From Linnemannia elongata (taxonomy: Eukaryota; Mortierellomycota; Mortierellomycetes; Mortierellales; Mortierellaceae), in contig JAXBDG010000001.1 in the NCBI GenBank assembly GCA_036320915.1, positions 2,874,001-2,938,000 on the forward strand: a DNA stretch of 64,000 nt, given 5' to 3'. The position numbers and the translations under genes were made by a program. This document shows, piece after piece, positions 22,043 through 33,930 of this stretch. How positions within the stretch are numbered: the stretch's first letter is position 1; every line of letters starts with the position of its first letter. The notes beneath the pieces were generated by a model, which saw nothing but the letters and a program-made list of their open reading frames with translations, did no database searches and was not told the origin of the DNA.

Positions 22043-22972
22043 ACGAGAGGGTGGGCTGGAAAACGGAGGGCGTTCATTCACACTTTTCTTTTACTGTCAA
22101 AGAGAAAGAGAAAAGGATATGGTTCGAGTACCCACTTGCGAACTTCTTTGCCCCTCACATGTCTACCACAAACCTGGTCTAGTTCGTGTTGATGATCTTG
22201 TCCTTCTTTCTCACTCTCCTGTTCATGGCCCCTCCTTTGGTCCCTTTTTTGGCCTTTGTTCGATCGCCTTTTGTCATGGCCATCACGGAAAGGGATATTC
22301 ACCGTGCAAAAGAGCGGGAAGTGGGCGTGGGAGCAGGCGGTAGAATGTGTAGAGATAGGGGATGTGGATATAAACAAGGACGACATGGAGGAGAAAGGTT
22401 AAAATTATTCTTTCGAGGTCAAGGAACTCCTGGCATACTCCCTTTTTTCCAGATTTAGTTATATGTCAAGATCTTTTCCATTTCCTTGTCTTTCAAGCCC
22501 CTGACGTAGGGATGGATTGACTGACTAACCCTCATTTCCTGCTCTTTACCCTTCTTTCTCCGTCTCAATAGTGTCGACGATATTCTTGGCATCAGGATAC
22601 ATGTACCCGCACCTCCGCGAAGACTTCTGGTTCCCGTCCTCGTTTTTCCTGGTCCGGATCGTCTTCGTCGGCTTCATGCTGCACGAAACCATATTCAATT
22701 TTAATATACCCAGCGGAGGGTGCGTTATTTACTTTTTGGCGTTGCTGATGCACATTTTCTGGTTCAACAAGTATGTCCAGGGTCTGAGACGGCGGACTCG
22801 TAGGGCGCAGAAGGAGCTTCAAGAGAAGCAGGAACAGGAACAGCAATTGGTGGAGAGCAATTCGGATGACAAGGATGGCGGTGTGAGGTATACCGCGGCA
22901 ACTGCAACAGCAACAGCAACGACGAACAGCACGTTTCAATTACGGGTCAAGAAGACCAAGAGTCGCTCGTGA
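21041..22972 (+). CDS. TLC-domain multi-pass membrane protein
   Basis: Two exons, 21041-21980 and 22572-22972, join in frame into 446 aa. The ATG at 21041 is chosen because the open frame further upstream is low-complexity leader sequence. There are about seven hydrophobic segments, the first near residues 65-90 (IIVAFFAQFVLFYIAWWF). The block 'GYFVAYCAADLVIGRMHYPE...GYIHHLFYTWLIW' resembles the core of TRAM/LAG1/CLN8 (TLC) proteins, including the Asp and paired His. It continues into exon 2 with 'LREDFWFPSSFFLVRIVF'. The C-terminus is a charged Lys/Arg/Glu/Gln tail with an Ala-Thr run, probably cytosolic. It is closer to TMEM56/TLCD-type proteins than to ceramide synthase, since I see no Lag1 motif. 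Expected location is the ER or endomembranes, with a role in lipid handling. The 591 bp intron carries a 32-T run. Confidence 0.75.
22010..22041. repeat. T32 homopolymer in the TLC gene intron
   Basis: A run of 32 T lies 29 bases after the donor site, too far from the acceptor at 22570-22571 to be its polypyrimidine tract. Confidence 0.9.
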
Positions 22973-25900
22973 GAAAATTGTGCGGTTGGAAGGGAAAGCA
23001 GTTGAGGATAGTTCTATGTTGTATTTTTTTTCTTTTGGAGTCCTTTTTTGTACATAGTGGTTATGATAGGAATAGTTATAGATTGAATGGAAGACAATAT
23101 GTTCACAAAAAGCAAAGCCGCTGCTGTACCTTATTTATTTGTTAATTTGTCTTCAATGCTCTAATGCCACGATCCATGTACTTTTTGTGGATGTGTGTGG
23201 CTTGCAAACAAGAAACGCTCAGTCTCTCCAAGGACGATCAGACAAATCCTTGGAGAACAGATATGGTTCTCGAGCCACACGTTCCCCACTGGGGATCGCA
23301 GTTTTGCTCTATTCGGTCTAGCTTCATCGTGGAATGCTGGAGAGACTTTTACCACGTAAGAAAAAAAAAAAAGCAACCCACATGCTCACGCATCATCTTT
23401 TTGCTCTCGGGGCATCAAGGGTCTCCCGGAGAAAGATGAAAGGCACAGATGTCCATCATCCTGTTTATTGTTGTACTTTGCTCTTGTTTGTTGTTGTTGT
23501 TGTGGTCAATCTCTCATCACCCATCTTCCTTGCACGCAGCAGAGTGTCAGATCCCCTTTGCAGTGAAATATGGGAGAAGAACAAACGAAATAGGTATTGA
23601 TTAAACTTGCACACGTTATTGTGTTGTTTCTTGCTGTTTGTTCTTGCTGTTCTCGCATGCACGCAGATACTCCACCTGCATGCCGAGGTACAAAGTCGCA
23701 ATTTTGAAGCTTGCTGGGTGGGGGAGGGAGGGTGCTTTCTATTCTTTCTCTCATTTGTTGACGCGCAAAGCTCCTTTGTTGATATCTCAAGTCTCCAATG
23801 CTCGTCGATGATATTGTCTTGGCTGGCTGAATAGGCGCAACAACGATAAACAATCGATCAAAACCTAAGCAACAACAACAACAACAACAAAAAAACAGTA
23901 AACGACATACGTCTGAGCGACACATACACTCGCTCACACAAACACAGCCAGACACCAAAGCTCATAAAAGCAAAGATGCTCGCGTAAAAAAATTTAAGCA
24001 TTGTCATCCCTCCCCCTAATTTCTTTTACCAGCTGGTTGAGAGGTGGCAAGACAAGGTATAGAGAAGAAGAGGAGAGACAAGGGAGGACGACCAAAGACA
24101 AAAAAAAAGGAGGGAGAGAAAGCCTAGCGATTGATGTGGTTTTTGGAAAAGAGTCGACTCACACCCCTTTCCCCCCTCCCTTCGGCGACCCCATCCGTAT
24201 GTTATGTGCAAAGGGTTGTCCCATCGACGTTTCCCGTTCGTCCACCCCCTTCCCACCAATTCCCATATCATCCATTTCCCATATCCCTCAATTTAGTTTC
24301 ATGGTCACACAAAACAAGGGATGAATGAGATGCAGAAAAAAGGGGACGCCGATGGGAGAAAGACACAGGCGAAGAAGAGGAGACTCAGATGATAGAAAAA
24401 GCTGGCGAATAAAAAAAAATTGAAGGATGCGAAGAAAAAAGAATACATCCCTGGATCAAAACGTCTAGGGGTTAGTTTGGCGTAGAAAAAAAAAATGCCG
24501 AGCGGCGTACGGTGAGATTAAACATGCTCCCTCTCTCTCAAAACCATGTTTAAAGAAAAAAAAAAAAGAGAAAAAAAAATTAAACGAGACTGGGTTGCTG
24601 GAAGATGCGCCTTTACATCGCACTCAACTGTTGTCATACACAATTAATCTTGTTATTGAGGAGAACCAGGCTCTCTCCAGAATCAAAAGGGAAAGAAACA
24701 TCGAACAAGAAAAAAAAACAAGGCAGTTGTTGTGTTTGGCTTGAAATGTGGTTTTTTACACGTTTCAAAACTCCTGTAAATCAAGGAGGAGTAAGTCGTT
24801 CATGGTTCATCGATACCTTAGTTGATGATGACGAAAAAAAGGACGACAAAGCGTGTTGGCGAAAGAAAAGATGTTGTTATACGGTTTTCGTCTGCCCATT
24901 CGGAAACACGGAGGTTGAAAGGTGACAAGAACAGTTAGTGGAGTGGGGGTAGTGCTTGAGGGGAAGAAGGTCGTCAATCTAGGGTATCAGAATGTACAAC
25001 CGAACTTGCATTGTGATGTAGAGTCTCTCGAGCAATGTGTGTGTATGTTTATGCGTATATGTGTGTGTTTGTGTGAGCGTGTGGGCATGGGCGATGTTTG
25101 GTTTTTGCACCACATCGATGACAGTTGCGGACGGTTCGAATTTTTGTTTGTACACTTCTCTTTTGTGTTCGAAACTTTCAGGGGTAAAAGACGGAGTAAC
25201 GGAATAAATAAAAGAGAGAAGGCGAGATGGACAAGTAGGGCAGGACGAATGGAGAGAAATAAGTAGGACGAGTCAAAGAAGAAGGGGGGAGGATAGGTTG
25301 CTAAGCGTTTTACATTCGTCCTTCCTCTGTCTACGTTTCCATAATTCATGTGCCTCTCTGCTGGGTTGGATAAGCAAACCTCAAGAATGGTTCTTCGCGA
25401 TGTGTGACACACAATTGAGGGAGGGCTTTTTGCACTTTTGTAACTGTGTGTGAGAGAGCGAGAGACATAGGGGATGAAAAAGAAAGAGTGAAGAGGAGTA
25501 GCATGTGGGTTTTGTTTGTCAGGAACGCGCATTTGACACTAATTGCTCAAAGGTATTCCTTACGATAGAAGAAAGGCAGATCTGCTTTCCCTGTCACCGC
25601 CATGCATTTCTATTTGCCATTTAAGCATCATACTCGGTGTGTAGAGATGTGATGATGTACGTACGACTCTGAAAGAAGAAGAATAATAAGGGAGAAGGCA
25701 TGTGGAGGGAGGGAAAGCATTTCATAACCTCATCCTTCAACAGACTACTTGCACTCATTAGCTGTTCAAGGCTCACAAAAAAAATGGAAACACAAATATA
25801 AACAACAAAAATTCTCCTCGGCATGATGTGACATCCAATGTCGCCCAACTCCAGATTGCCAGGAGGAGGTGGAGATGAAGTTGGAAGAGGTGCGAACTAC

Positions 25901-27130
25901 ATTAATGATATCACCATGCCCATTTGCTTTCTTTTCTTTCTTTCTCCTCGTTTTCTTCATGATTCCACCTCAAACCCTGTGCTGTTACCAGCCCTGAAAA
26001 CAAAACAAAAACAGAAAAAGAGAGGGGGCCAGAGCATTCATTCATTACCATGCTTGTGCCTTGAGGAAAACAAGCAGGGCGAGAAGACGATGTGGATAGG
26101 CTGGCCAAGACGCCAACGAGGGGCAGAGATTGAAGGAGGCAATGGACAAAAGACGGACAGGACAGAGTTTAGTGGCAGGGCCAGCCAGCTGCCAGGGGTT
26201 TACAAGAAAAAGGTTGTGTAACGTTGTCTCTGATGAGGGAAGAAGGACGAAATGACACAAAAACGGGAGAAAGGCGCACGGAACTCAAATTGGGCATAAC
26301 AAAACACACAACAGCTAGGGAAGGACGAGGATGGGAGAGAAACGATAAAGAAGTGAGAGAGTGAGAAAGGGTCCGCGCAAGTGCGATGTCGACGCATCAT
26401 TCCATCCATCCAGTTCACAAGGAATCCAAACAGGCACTGTTCTAATGCGCAATAGACACAAGAAGATTATGTACTCCATGTCCATGGGACGATCGAAGCA
26501 AGACAAGATGAGGGGTGGTATTCAATCGAGACAAAAATGCGTTCCAGCCAGCACTTACCATCCAACCTTCAGATGGCAAAGAAGGGGGTAAAGGAAGAAG
26601 TAAAACAGGGTCAATTGACAATGAGCAAAACTCTCCGACTGATTTACTTGTCGGCTCTCGTCTCTTCTCGTCTGTCTCTTCTCTTCCTCCCTTCCTTCCT
26701 TTCTTCCTGTGACAAGAACGGGGGGTAAGTCAGACAACATACATGCGCACGAAATGGTGCATGGATGCAATTGACCATATATTGAGGAGAGACAGAATGA
26801 TGAGCATGGATGAGCAATTGAATCGAGCATGATATGCTGTTCTTCGTTGTTGTTTATTGTTTGTTGTTTGTTATTGATTGTCGCGTTTATTTACATTTAC
26901 TAAAGTACATCGCCTTGGAGACAACGGAGTAAAGACGCAACAAAGCAAGAAACGTCCTTGTTTTGTTTTAAGGTCCCAAAAGAGATCCACTGTTACCTTC
27001 CCTCTATGATCCATCCTCCTCCTTGTTCACTTTCCCTCCTCTGGGCAGGTTAGTGCGCATTACGCACAGAAGTAGTAAAAAAAAAAGACCCTCTTTATGC
27101 TGTTGTTGCTATTGTTGATTTTGTTGTCTA
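22973..27130. other. 4.2 kb without a supported gene, strongly strand-biased
   Basis: I searched both strands for coding frames, splice-linked exons and structural RNA and found nothing convincing. The part just after 22973 is 3' UTR-like. Roughly 24,000-26,600 is purine-rich on the plus strand, with many A runs and GGAGGA/GAAGA words, so minus-strand ORFs there are Ser/Pro/Leu/Phe low complexity. A CAACAA microsatellite is at about 23868-23890. Read on the minus strand, the composition looks like the long CT-rich leaders of real genes here, so a long minus-strand leader or a non-coding transcript is possible but not shown. Confidence 0.4.
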
Positions 27131-27673
27131 GGCAAGTGAAGAACCCTACAATTCTCTCTCTCTCTCCTCCCTCACTCTTTGAATCTTTCTTGGACACGTA
27201 TAAAAGCGTCCCCGAGAAATCCGACGCATTGTCCACTTTCTCTTTCACTTCTCCTTTCTTTTTCCTTTCTACTCCTCTCTTTCTTTCTCTTCCTCTTCCT
27301 CTCGTTCTTTTCTCTTTCTTCTTTACTTCTTTCACCATTCCTCTCACCATTCCTTCTGCTTTCTGAACACTTCTTTCTTGCTTGCTTTTCCCCTTTCCCC
27401 TGCTCGTCCTTTTCTGGTCACACTGCCGAATACCTTCTTTTCCTACATTTGCCTTGTTTGTCTGTGATCTTTCTACAATTCATTTCTACTCTTATTATTT
27501 GCTTTCCTCTTCTCTTTAAAAAAAAATCTCCCAAAAGAACGATACCCTTTCTCTTTGCTTTTCATCTCTCTGCAGCACTTCCTTTCTTTACTTTTCTTTT
27601 ATCTTGTACCAAGACCTATCCACCACACACACGTATTTTCTTCACCTTTTACAACACCTAGTTAACACACAAA
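27131..27673 (+). promoter_or_regulatory. CT-rich leader and promoter of the SDR gene
   Basis: More than 500 bases of near-continuous pyrimidine (TTTCTTTCT/CCTCTT words) end in a CACACACG stretch, ACAACACC and the ATG context CACAAAATGG. Similar leaders precede other plus-strand genes here. 'GTATAAAAGCG' at about 27198-27208 is a TATA-box candidate. Confidence 0.5.
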
Positions 27674-30634
27674 ATGGCACCACAACCTACAGTGCTTGTC
27701 CTCGGAGGCGTTGGCTTCATTGGCCGGAACTTTGTCGCGCACTTGGTCGAGAACGGACTGGCGGCGGATATCCGAGTGGTCGACAAGGCTCTTCCCCAGA
27801 CAGCGTACTTCAACGACCGGTTTAAAGCCGCCTTTGACAAGGTTGATTTCCTCCAGGGCGACCTCTCCAACACCAGTACGTTACGTTTCTCTCATTTTGT
27901 TTCATATTTTGTTCCTGATCAGTTATAGGGGATGGGTGTTGGGTGATGGGATGGATGATTAGTTTCACGCTATCAGTCTTTCCTTACATCCGTCGCCCAA
28001 TTGTCTCAATGCTGATGGTATCGCAAAGGAAGAAGGTGGCCCATGGGTACATAGCTCACATTGAAACAGGAAAAGCGGCTCAAAAAAAAAGTAGGGGCGG
28101 GGCGAAAGGAAGAGAAAGAAGGTGGTATGGTGTTCACAAAGGAAACCTTAGTCTAATTGGCTCCACCCTCTAACCACCTCTTTGTTGGTTTTTTTTTTTT
28201 TTTTACTTTGTTTTCTCTGACTCGTTCGAATCGATACCTACCCTGAACCTTAATAGTTCCTCCCGAAAAGTTTGAAAGGATGTACACCCGTGCGGATGGC
28301 TCCTCCTTTGACTATGTGATCAACTTCGCCTCAGAAACACGATTCTCCCAGCCTCCAGAGGTAAATGACAAAGACCTTGTCGCACACGAAGCTTTTTCTG
28401 CTTTTTTTATGCACTTCTTATCTCTTGTACGAGGACTATGATACACACACACGCGTGCGTACGCCAACGGGATATCAGACGGGCATTGAGCGATCTCAAA
28501 GTGATACACGCAAGCAGCGGATGGGCGAACAGGAACCACACAACGGCGTACAAAAAAATTGGAAAACGTTGTTCAGTACTTAGGCGGACAATGGAAGGAA
28601 TTGAAGCAAAATAGGAGACGTTGCATGCAAAGGACCATTGACCACCTTTTTGTTAACAAAAAGGAGGGGATCGCACAACAGCAGGCAAGACGAAGCCGAG
28701 GATAACAACACAAAAAAGTGCGCGGCCTGCAATGCAATGTCAATTTGGGATTTCGAATGGATTGGATGGGCACCCAAAGGTAGAGAGGGAAAGAGCGAGA
28801 GAGAGAAATGACAAGAGTGGGAGAAGTGGGGGTGAGTGATCTCTTTACAAGAAGTGGGAACTGAAAGGGAAGATCGGATTAGCGAAAAGGAGGGTCTGTC
28901 TGTTTGTCTGTCTATGTGCCTGTCTGCGGGTACTACGGGAAGAACGGAAAAGAAAACAGTAAAATGAGGACGGGTAGGGTGGATGGATGGTCCCTGTTGC
29001 ATTGCATGCAAACGAGTCGAGGTCAGTCAGTTGAGGAGAAAAAAGTCCAGATCTGGAACGACATCATTGGATGGGAATAAATTTCAAGGAAGGAAGGGGC
29101 GAGAACGGGGGTAAGGGAAAGGTAGCCTGACAAACATCAAAAAAGCACTTTTTCTGCCCGGTGGATGGGTTGGTTGGAAGGACAAGGGGGTAGGGGCATA
29201 GAGAAGGAAAGGGAGGAGAGGAGGTAGAAAAGGAAAGGAAAAGGGAAAGGGGAAAAAAACAATGAAAGGGAAAAGGAAGAGGAGATAGAGAAAGGGGATT
29301 GGATGGTGGATCATGGATAGCAAGAGGCTGGCCAAAGATGGATCTATCGCAAGCAAGCAGCAACTGCACCAAGCATCATTTAGCATGGCAGAAAAAAGGG
29401 GGGAATGGGAGTGGGATGGTATAGTTGTTTGTATTTTAGGGCCTTTGGCTGCATGAAATGAGCGTGAGGTGTTGGAATCATTTCTCTCCCTCTCTGCCAC
29501 TCTCTCTCTCTCTCTCTCCAACTGTGACACCTATGCAATCAACAACAACGACAACAACAACCGACAACAACCGACATACAAAAACAAACAAACAAACAAA
29601 CAAGCAAACAAACAAACAAACAAACAGGCACTCAACAGCAGACAGCAACACCAACGAACCACACCGACCTCACTAATCCATATGGACCAACAACGACTAC
29701 ACAGTGATGAAGAGAGAAGAATAGTAAAATGGGCGAGTTGGGGATAGACATGGTCTGTGGTAGTGGCCCATGCCATTTGTACCGCGAGTGTTTGTGCTTC
29801 TTAAATTCAATTTGGTTTTGTGGGTACACAAACACTCTCCATACCTTTCCACCACATACCATTCTCCGCACACGCCGACAAGCAGCAACAAACCTCCCTT
29901 CTCCCCCTTGATTCCATCCTTCAAAGGGCAAAAGAAGACAACAAACCCCTACGACCCTGTTTTCTTTTCTTTCCTTGTCGTTCGTTCGTCAATGCGTACA
30001 ATTTGTTTTAACAAATCCGCGATTCTGTCAAGGCGGAGCACACACGCACATACCCACTCCTTGTTCTCCCAACCCCCCAATAACCCCTTTCTTTTTTTTC
30101 TTGCATGGCCAATTTGGCAAGCACACGCCTCCCTTCCTTCATCTATCCTTTTTTTTTTCACCCCTGCTGCACGTGCTAAAATTGACAATGTTTTTCTCAC
30201 ACATCACTCTTTCCAATATCCACATCTGAATAGCTGTATGAGGAGCGAGTCTACAAGCTGTCGATCAACTGTGCAAAGCAGGCTGTCAAGAAGGGCTGCA
30301 AGGTCTTTGTCCAACTATCCACTGCCGATGTCTACAAGAGTGGCGATGTGAGCCTTCTTCCTTTTCTTGATTCTATTACTGACGAGGATGACTTTTCTGT
30401 CCAGGGGGGTACATGCCTAACAGCATTATTTGTATTGTCGACTTCCTATAACAAAAAACAATAGACGCCTAGCACGGAGACATCGGAGACGCAGCCCTGG
30501 AATGATCTGGCCAAGTACAAGTTGAAGGTTGACGAGGAGCTCCAGAACATGCCTGGGTAAGTCATCCCTGTCCGTTTTGTATCCCTTTTAGCCCTTCATT
30601 CCCTATTTTATTGCTCTCTGCTTTCGTGTTCTAA

Positions 30635-30668
<34 letters not shown>

Positions 30669-31788
30669 ATGAATCGTCTGCTTTGCTTTCAATTGAAATA
30701 GACTGAACTTGGTAATCCTCCGTCCTGCAGTTGTTTATGGCATCGGAGCAATGACTGGCCTCAGTAAGTTCTTTAACATTTGATGGAAGGGGAAGAGTGG
30801 GTCGATGTTGTACAAGGCCAAGAAAACATTTTACTTTTTCAGGGGTTGGGCTTTGACAATTGAACTTTTATCCTAACCTACACAAACCAAGCTGGATGCG
30901 TTCCCTTCACTCCTCTCTTTTTTTCGCTTGCTCAAAAAAAACTAACCTCCTTCCTCTCTTACTTCAATTCAATGAAAATCAGCTCCCCGATTGATCTGCG
31001 GAAGGGTGTATAAGCACATTAAGAACAAGATGGAGTTTTTGTGGACAGGAGAACTGAAGCTGAACACGGTCCACGTGCAGGATGTCGTCTCGGCCGTGTG
31101 GCATTCCGCCAACTGGTATGTCTCCTCCGACAATGCCCAGCCCGGCTCTCCCGTAACCTTCAACCTTGCCGACCAAAACGACACTGGTAAGTATCGTGGT
31201 AGTATGAAATGGTTGGACTTGTGCGTATGAATTTCTCAAGAGCTTTATGGCATTCTGTTAGCACCATGAGCTAATATGAAGGATGTTTCTTTCTGGGAAC
31301 ACTTAGACCAAGAGGCAGTGAATGCACATATCAGAAATATCTTTGGTATCGAGACTGGATTCAAAGGAACACTCTTCTCGGAAGCAGCCATGATAACCGT
31401 AAGTCCTTTATTCAACGCCCTTTTCTCTCGTTCTGCTCCACAAACGCGATCAATATCGTCATCAATGAACAGTAACTGTTATCTTCTCGTAACTAACACC
31501 ACTCTCATCTTCTACCCCATATAGTATGGACAGAAGGAAACAGCAGAGGAAACAAACGACATGCACCTGGGACCATGGGCCGAAATCCTCAAGGGTCAAA
31601 ACATCAAGACCTCCCCTCTCACCCCTTACCTCGACGCAGATCTCCTGGCAAAGAACTCGCTCTCCCTCGACGGATCCCAGATTTCGACCTCAACAGGGTT
31701 CAAGTACGAGCACCCAAAACTGACAGAGCAGAGTCTGAGAGAGATTATTTCTGATTTCCAGAACTTGGGTATCTGGCCTCGGGACTAA
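27674..31788 (+). CDS. Extended SDR, NAD-dependent epimerase/dehydratase-like
   Basis: Eight exons join in frame into 377 aa: 27674-27875, 28257-28360, 30234-30347, 30465-30556, 30702-30763, 30983-31186, 31307-31398, 31525-31788. All introns are GT-AG. The Rossmann signature GGVGFIG (residues 11-17) binds NAD(P). 'FDYVINFASETRF' and 'CKVFVQLSTADVY' match the strand-4 and catalytic Ser/Thr regions of extended SDRs, and 'LNLVILRPAVVYGIG' matches the post-catalytic block. Where a YxxxK motif is expected the sequence reads 'LAKYKLKVDEEL', a Tyr three rather than four residues before the Lys, so the catalytic pair is unusual. The C-terminal part (HLGPWAEIL...SLREIISDF) is of unknown role. It is probably cytosolic and the substrate is not recognisable. 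Intron 2 is 1,873 bp, exceptional for this window. Confidence 0.82.
28361..30233 (+). other. Unusually long intron 2 of the SDR gene
   Basis: The donor GTAAAT at 28361 and acceptor AATAG at 30229-30233 are fixed by clean frame continuity. The interior is patchy. About 28,600-29,460 is purine-rich. 29,499-29,519 is a TC run and 29,580-29,626 an AAAC array. 29,780-30,230 is CA/CT-rich, like a gene leader. I found no open gene inside. Confidence 0.6.
29580..29626. repeat. (AAAC)n microsatellite
   Basis: About eleven AAAC units with one interruption (AAGC) lie inside the SDR gene's long intron. The flanks carry further CAACAA and CGACAA repeats. Confidence 0.9.
30638..30666. repeat. T29 homopolymer in an SDR gene intron
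   Basis: A run of 29 T lies in the fourth intron, about 35 bases before the acceptor at 30701. It may work as an extended polypyrimidine tract. Confidence 0.85.
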
Positions 31789-31976
31789 TGGCAGGATATT
31801 TTATTGTGGCGCACGGGGCCGGGACATGGGGACAAGGACAGAGCCATTTTTGGTATGATGGAGATTGGAGGAGGACGAGTCAGTGGGGGATGAATGGGGC
31901 TCAAGATGTTTTTGGTAACGACCAACAAAAACGGGAAATATTCATGATAGGGGCTTTTAGGTAGCAGACTCAAGTA

Positions 31977-32029
31977 GCACACGCACACAACACACTTACA
32001 CACACGCACGCACCACACACGCACACACA
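31977..32029. repeat. Imperfect (CA)n tract between convergent genes
   Basis: An imperfect CACACG/CACA tract sits in the 342 bp between the SDR stop (31788) and the stop of the convergent F-box gene (32131). Nothing else is seen in that gap. Confidence 0.8.
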
Positions 32030-32130
32030 TGTCGTCTCAACCCAGACAAACAAACAAAAAAAAAGTAATATTATTTCTCTCTTTTCAAGCAACCCTCAAA
32101 CCTCCTTCTTTATCTGCCTTTGCAATTACA

Positions 32131-33930
32131 CTACGGGTGAAGGTCACCAAGACGGATCTTGACAGGAGGGATGCCAGCAGGGATTTTGGACCGCTCATAA
32201 AGGACTCCATTCCAAACCAGGACTTCCAACTGCTTCAGATCCTGGCTATTCAGCATCCTGAACGCTCTCCGCAACAACATAGTCTCAAACGCCTTCGACC
32301 GAGCACCCAATTGGGTGGTCGCAGAAGTGTGCTTGTACCAACCCATCGCCGGCTGTGTCGACGATATAGATTTCACACCCGCCAACACGTCTATGGCCCT
32401 GTTAGTTGACCTGTTCGTCATGTTTCTCATTCTCCTGAACCAACTTCTACCCAACGACAACGCATCTACTCCGCCTTGCACCTCCTCGTCGTCCTCCTCC
32501 TCTTCGTCCTTGTCCAGCGCGGGAATGGGGAGTTCAACAGCCGAGAAGATAAACTTGCGCAACCGACGACAAGCCCAGGGTCCGGATGAGGACCCAAGGG
32601 CCTTGAAGAGATCAAATTGGACCCTTTTAACCTTGACACTGAATACCTCGAGGTGGTGGCACTGGTAGAGGATCTGCGGCAGAAAGTTCTCGGACATGAC
32701 CTCAAATTCACCGCAGAGGGTCAGTTTTAGGGACCGGAGGGTATCGGCGTGGAGGACGATCCTGGAGATGAGGCGGGGTTCGTTCTCGAATGCACTTGGG
32801 TTGATGTTGATCTTCTCCAATCCTCTGCGTGCCTGGCCTGTCGCATTTGTTGTTTTGGTTGATGAGGTGGGCTCTTTGGAAGCTTCCATACAACTCTGTA
32901 ATAGCGTTGCGCATTGAACGCCATCCAGGTTGTTCTCCTTGTTCTTGATTGTGAGCGACTGCAAGCTCCTCAGACCACATTCCTCAATATCCTTGGCGAG
33001 CCGGAAAACATCAGCGTCGCGGTGAGGAGTGAAGGACAGTCGTTGAAGGTTGGGACAACATGCAACCAGTTCCACCAACCCTTCATTCCTACTCCCTTCG
33101 ACAGTGAACTTTAGCGTCCTGACCTTGGGCATCACCAGTCGCCTTAGTCGTCTAGGCTCTTGTGGTTCATCCGAAGTCATGGCAGTCCAAAGCGACATGG
33201 CATCGTCAGCCTGGTCATCCATATTAAACGCCCCTGGAAGAACATCCACGATCTGATACAGCTCCAGAATCTCTACCGTCCCCGACACACCATCCAGCAC
33301 CCTTGCCAACAGTCCCTGCCCCCCAAACCAATTATCCAACCTCAAAAACCTCACGTGCCTCAACCACATAAAATCCTCCAGATCAAAATACGCCGGATGG
33401 TACGCAACCCCATACCCATGCCACGCTAACGCCCTCAACCCATCGCAATTCGTCCTGACCAGCCGTTTCTGTATTTGCATCCCAAATATATTCTCAAACT
33501 CGTACTGGTTCCAACTCTGCTGCGGGATATCCAATTCCCTCAGCTGGTTAACATACTCGAGTCCCGTGAGGTGCGGGTCAATTGCATCATCCTGGAGTCG
33601 GAGGGTCCGGATAAGGTGTCCAATACGGTTGATTCGAGTCGAGGGTACGTTGTACATGGCTGGGTAGGTATATATCTCCCAGAGAAAGGGGAGGAGGACT
33701 TGGTGCCAGTGTTTTGAGACCTGGAGGCAGGAGCGGAGGTCTTGTGGGTGGAACGTGTAGATGTAAGTTGGGGGTTTGTTTTGAGGTAGTTGTGTTCGGC
33801 GGATTTCGTAGGGTCGTAGGCGCGGCTCTCGTGGTGGTGGTTGAATGGAGAGTTTCCAGAGGGGGAGGAAGTAACCAACACGGAGGAGGATCTCGGAGAC
33901 GTCCAGGGGGTTTCTTTGGGTCGTAACCAT
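32131..33930 (-). CDS. F-box/LRR-like protein, type B
   Basis: This single-exon protein has 599 aa. The N-terminus 'NPLDVSEILLRVGYFLPLW' with 'LRSCLQVSKHWHQVLLPFLW' some 60 residues later forms the divergent F-box of the type B set. Shared type B blocks follow: 'RLVRTNCDGLRALAWHG', 'LARVLDGVSGTVEILEL', 'CCPNLQRLSF', and C-terminal 'LEVLVWNGVLYERSKIP'. It has an extra acidic Asp/Glu loop near residue 480 and is the longest type B copy. The coding-strand leader just before the ATG is almost pure A (A11-TAG-A9-TAA). It is tandem with the type B gene at 34360-35865. Expected role: SCF substrate receptor with unknown target. Confidence 0.83.
   Translation of the reverse strand: MVTTQRNPLDVSEILLRVGYFLPLWKLSIQPPPREPRLRPYEIRRTQLPQNKPPTYIYTFHPQDLRSCLQVSKHWHQVLLPFLWEIYTYPAMYNVPSTRINRIGHLIRTLRLQDDAIDPHLTGLEYVNQLRELDIPQQSWNQYEFENIFGMQIQKRLVRTNCDGLRALAWHGYGVAYHPAYFDLEDFMWLRHVRFLRLDNWFGGQGLLARVLDGVSGTVEILELYQIVDVLPGAFNMDDQADDAMSLWTAMTSDEPQEPRRLRRLVMPKVRTLKFTVEGSRNEGLVELVACCPNLQRLSFTPHRDADVFRLAKDIEECGLRSLQSLTIKNKENNLDGVQCATLLQSCMEASKEPTSSTKTTNATGQARRGLEKININPSAFENEPRLISRIVLHADTLRSLKLTLCGEFEVMSENFLPQILYQCHHLEVFSVKVKRVQFDLFKALGSSSGPWACRRLRKFIFSAVELPIPALDKDEEEEDDEEVQGGVDALSLGRSWFRRMRNMTNRSTNRAIDVLAGVKSISSTQPAMGWYKHTSATTQLGARSKAFETMLLRRAFRMLNSQDLKQLEVLVWNGVLYERSKIPAGIPPVKIRLGDLHP

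Noticed and set aside
24987..25532. Minus-strand 181-codon ORF in the gene-poor block
   Set aside because: Ser/Pro/His/Phe-rich with no domain; it is what a purine-rich plus strand gives when translated backwards.
27179..27661. 160-codon plus-strand ORF before the SDR gene
   Set aside because: It is the CT-rich leader translated as Phe/Leu/Ser/Pro; the clear SDR start lies at 27674.
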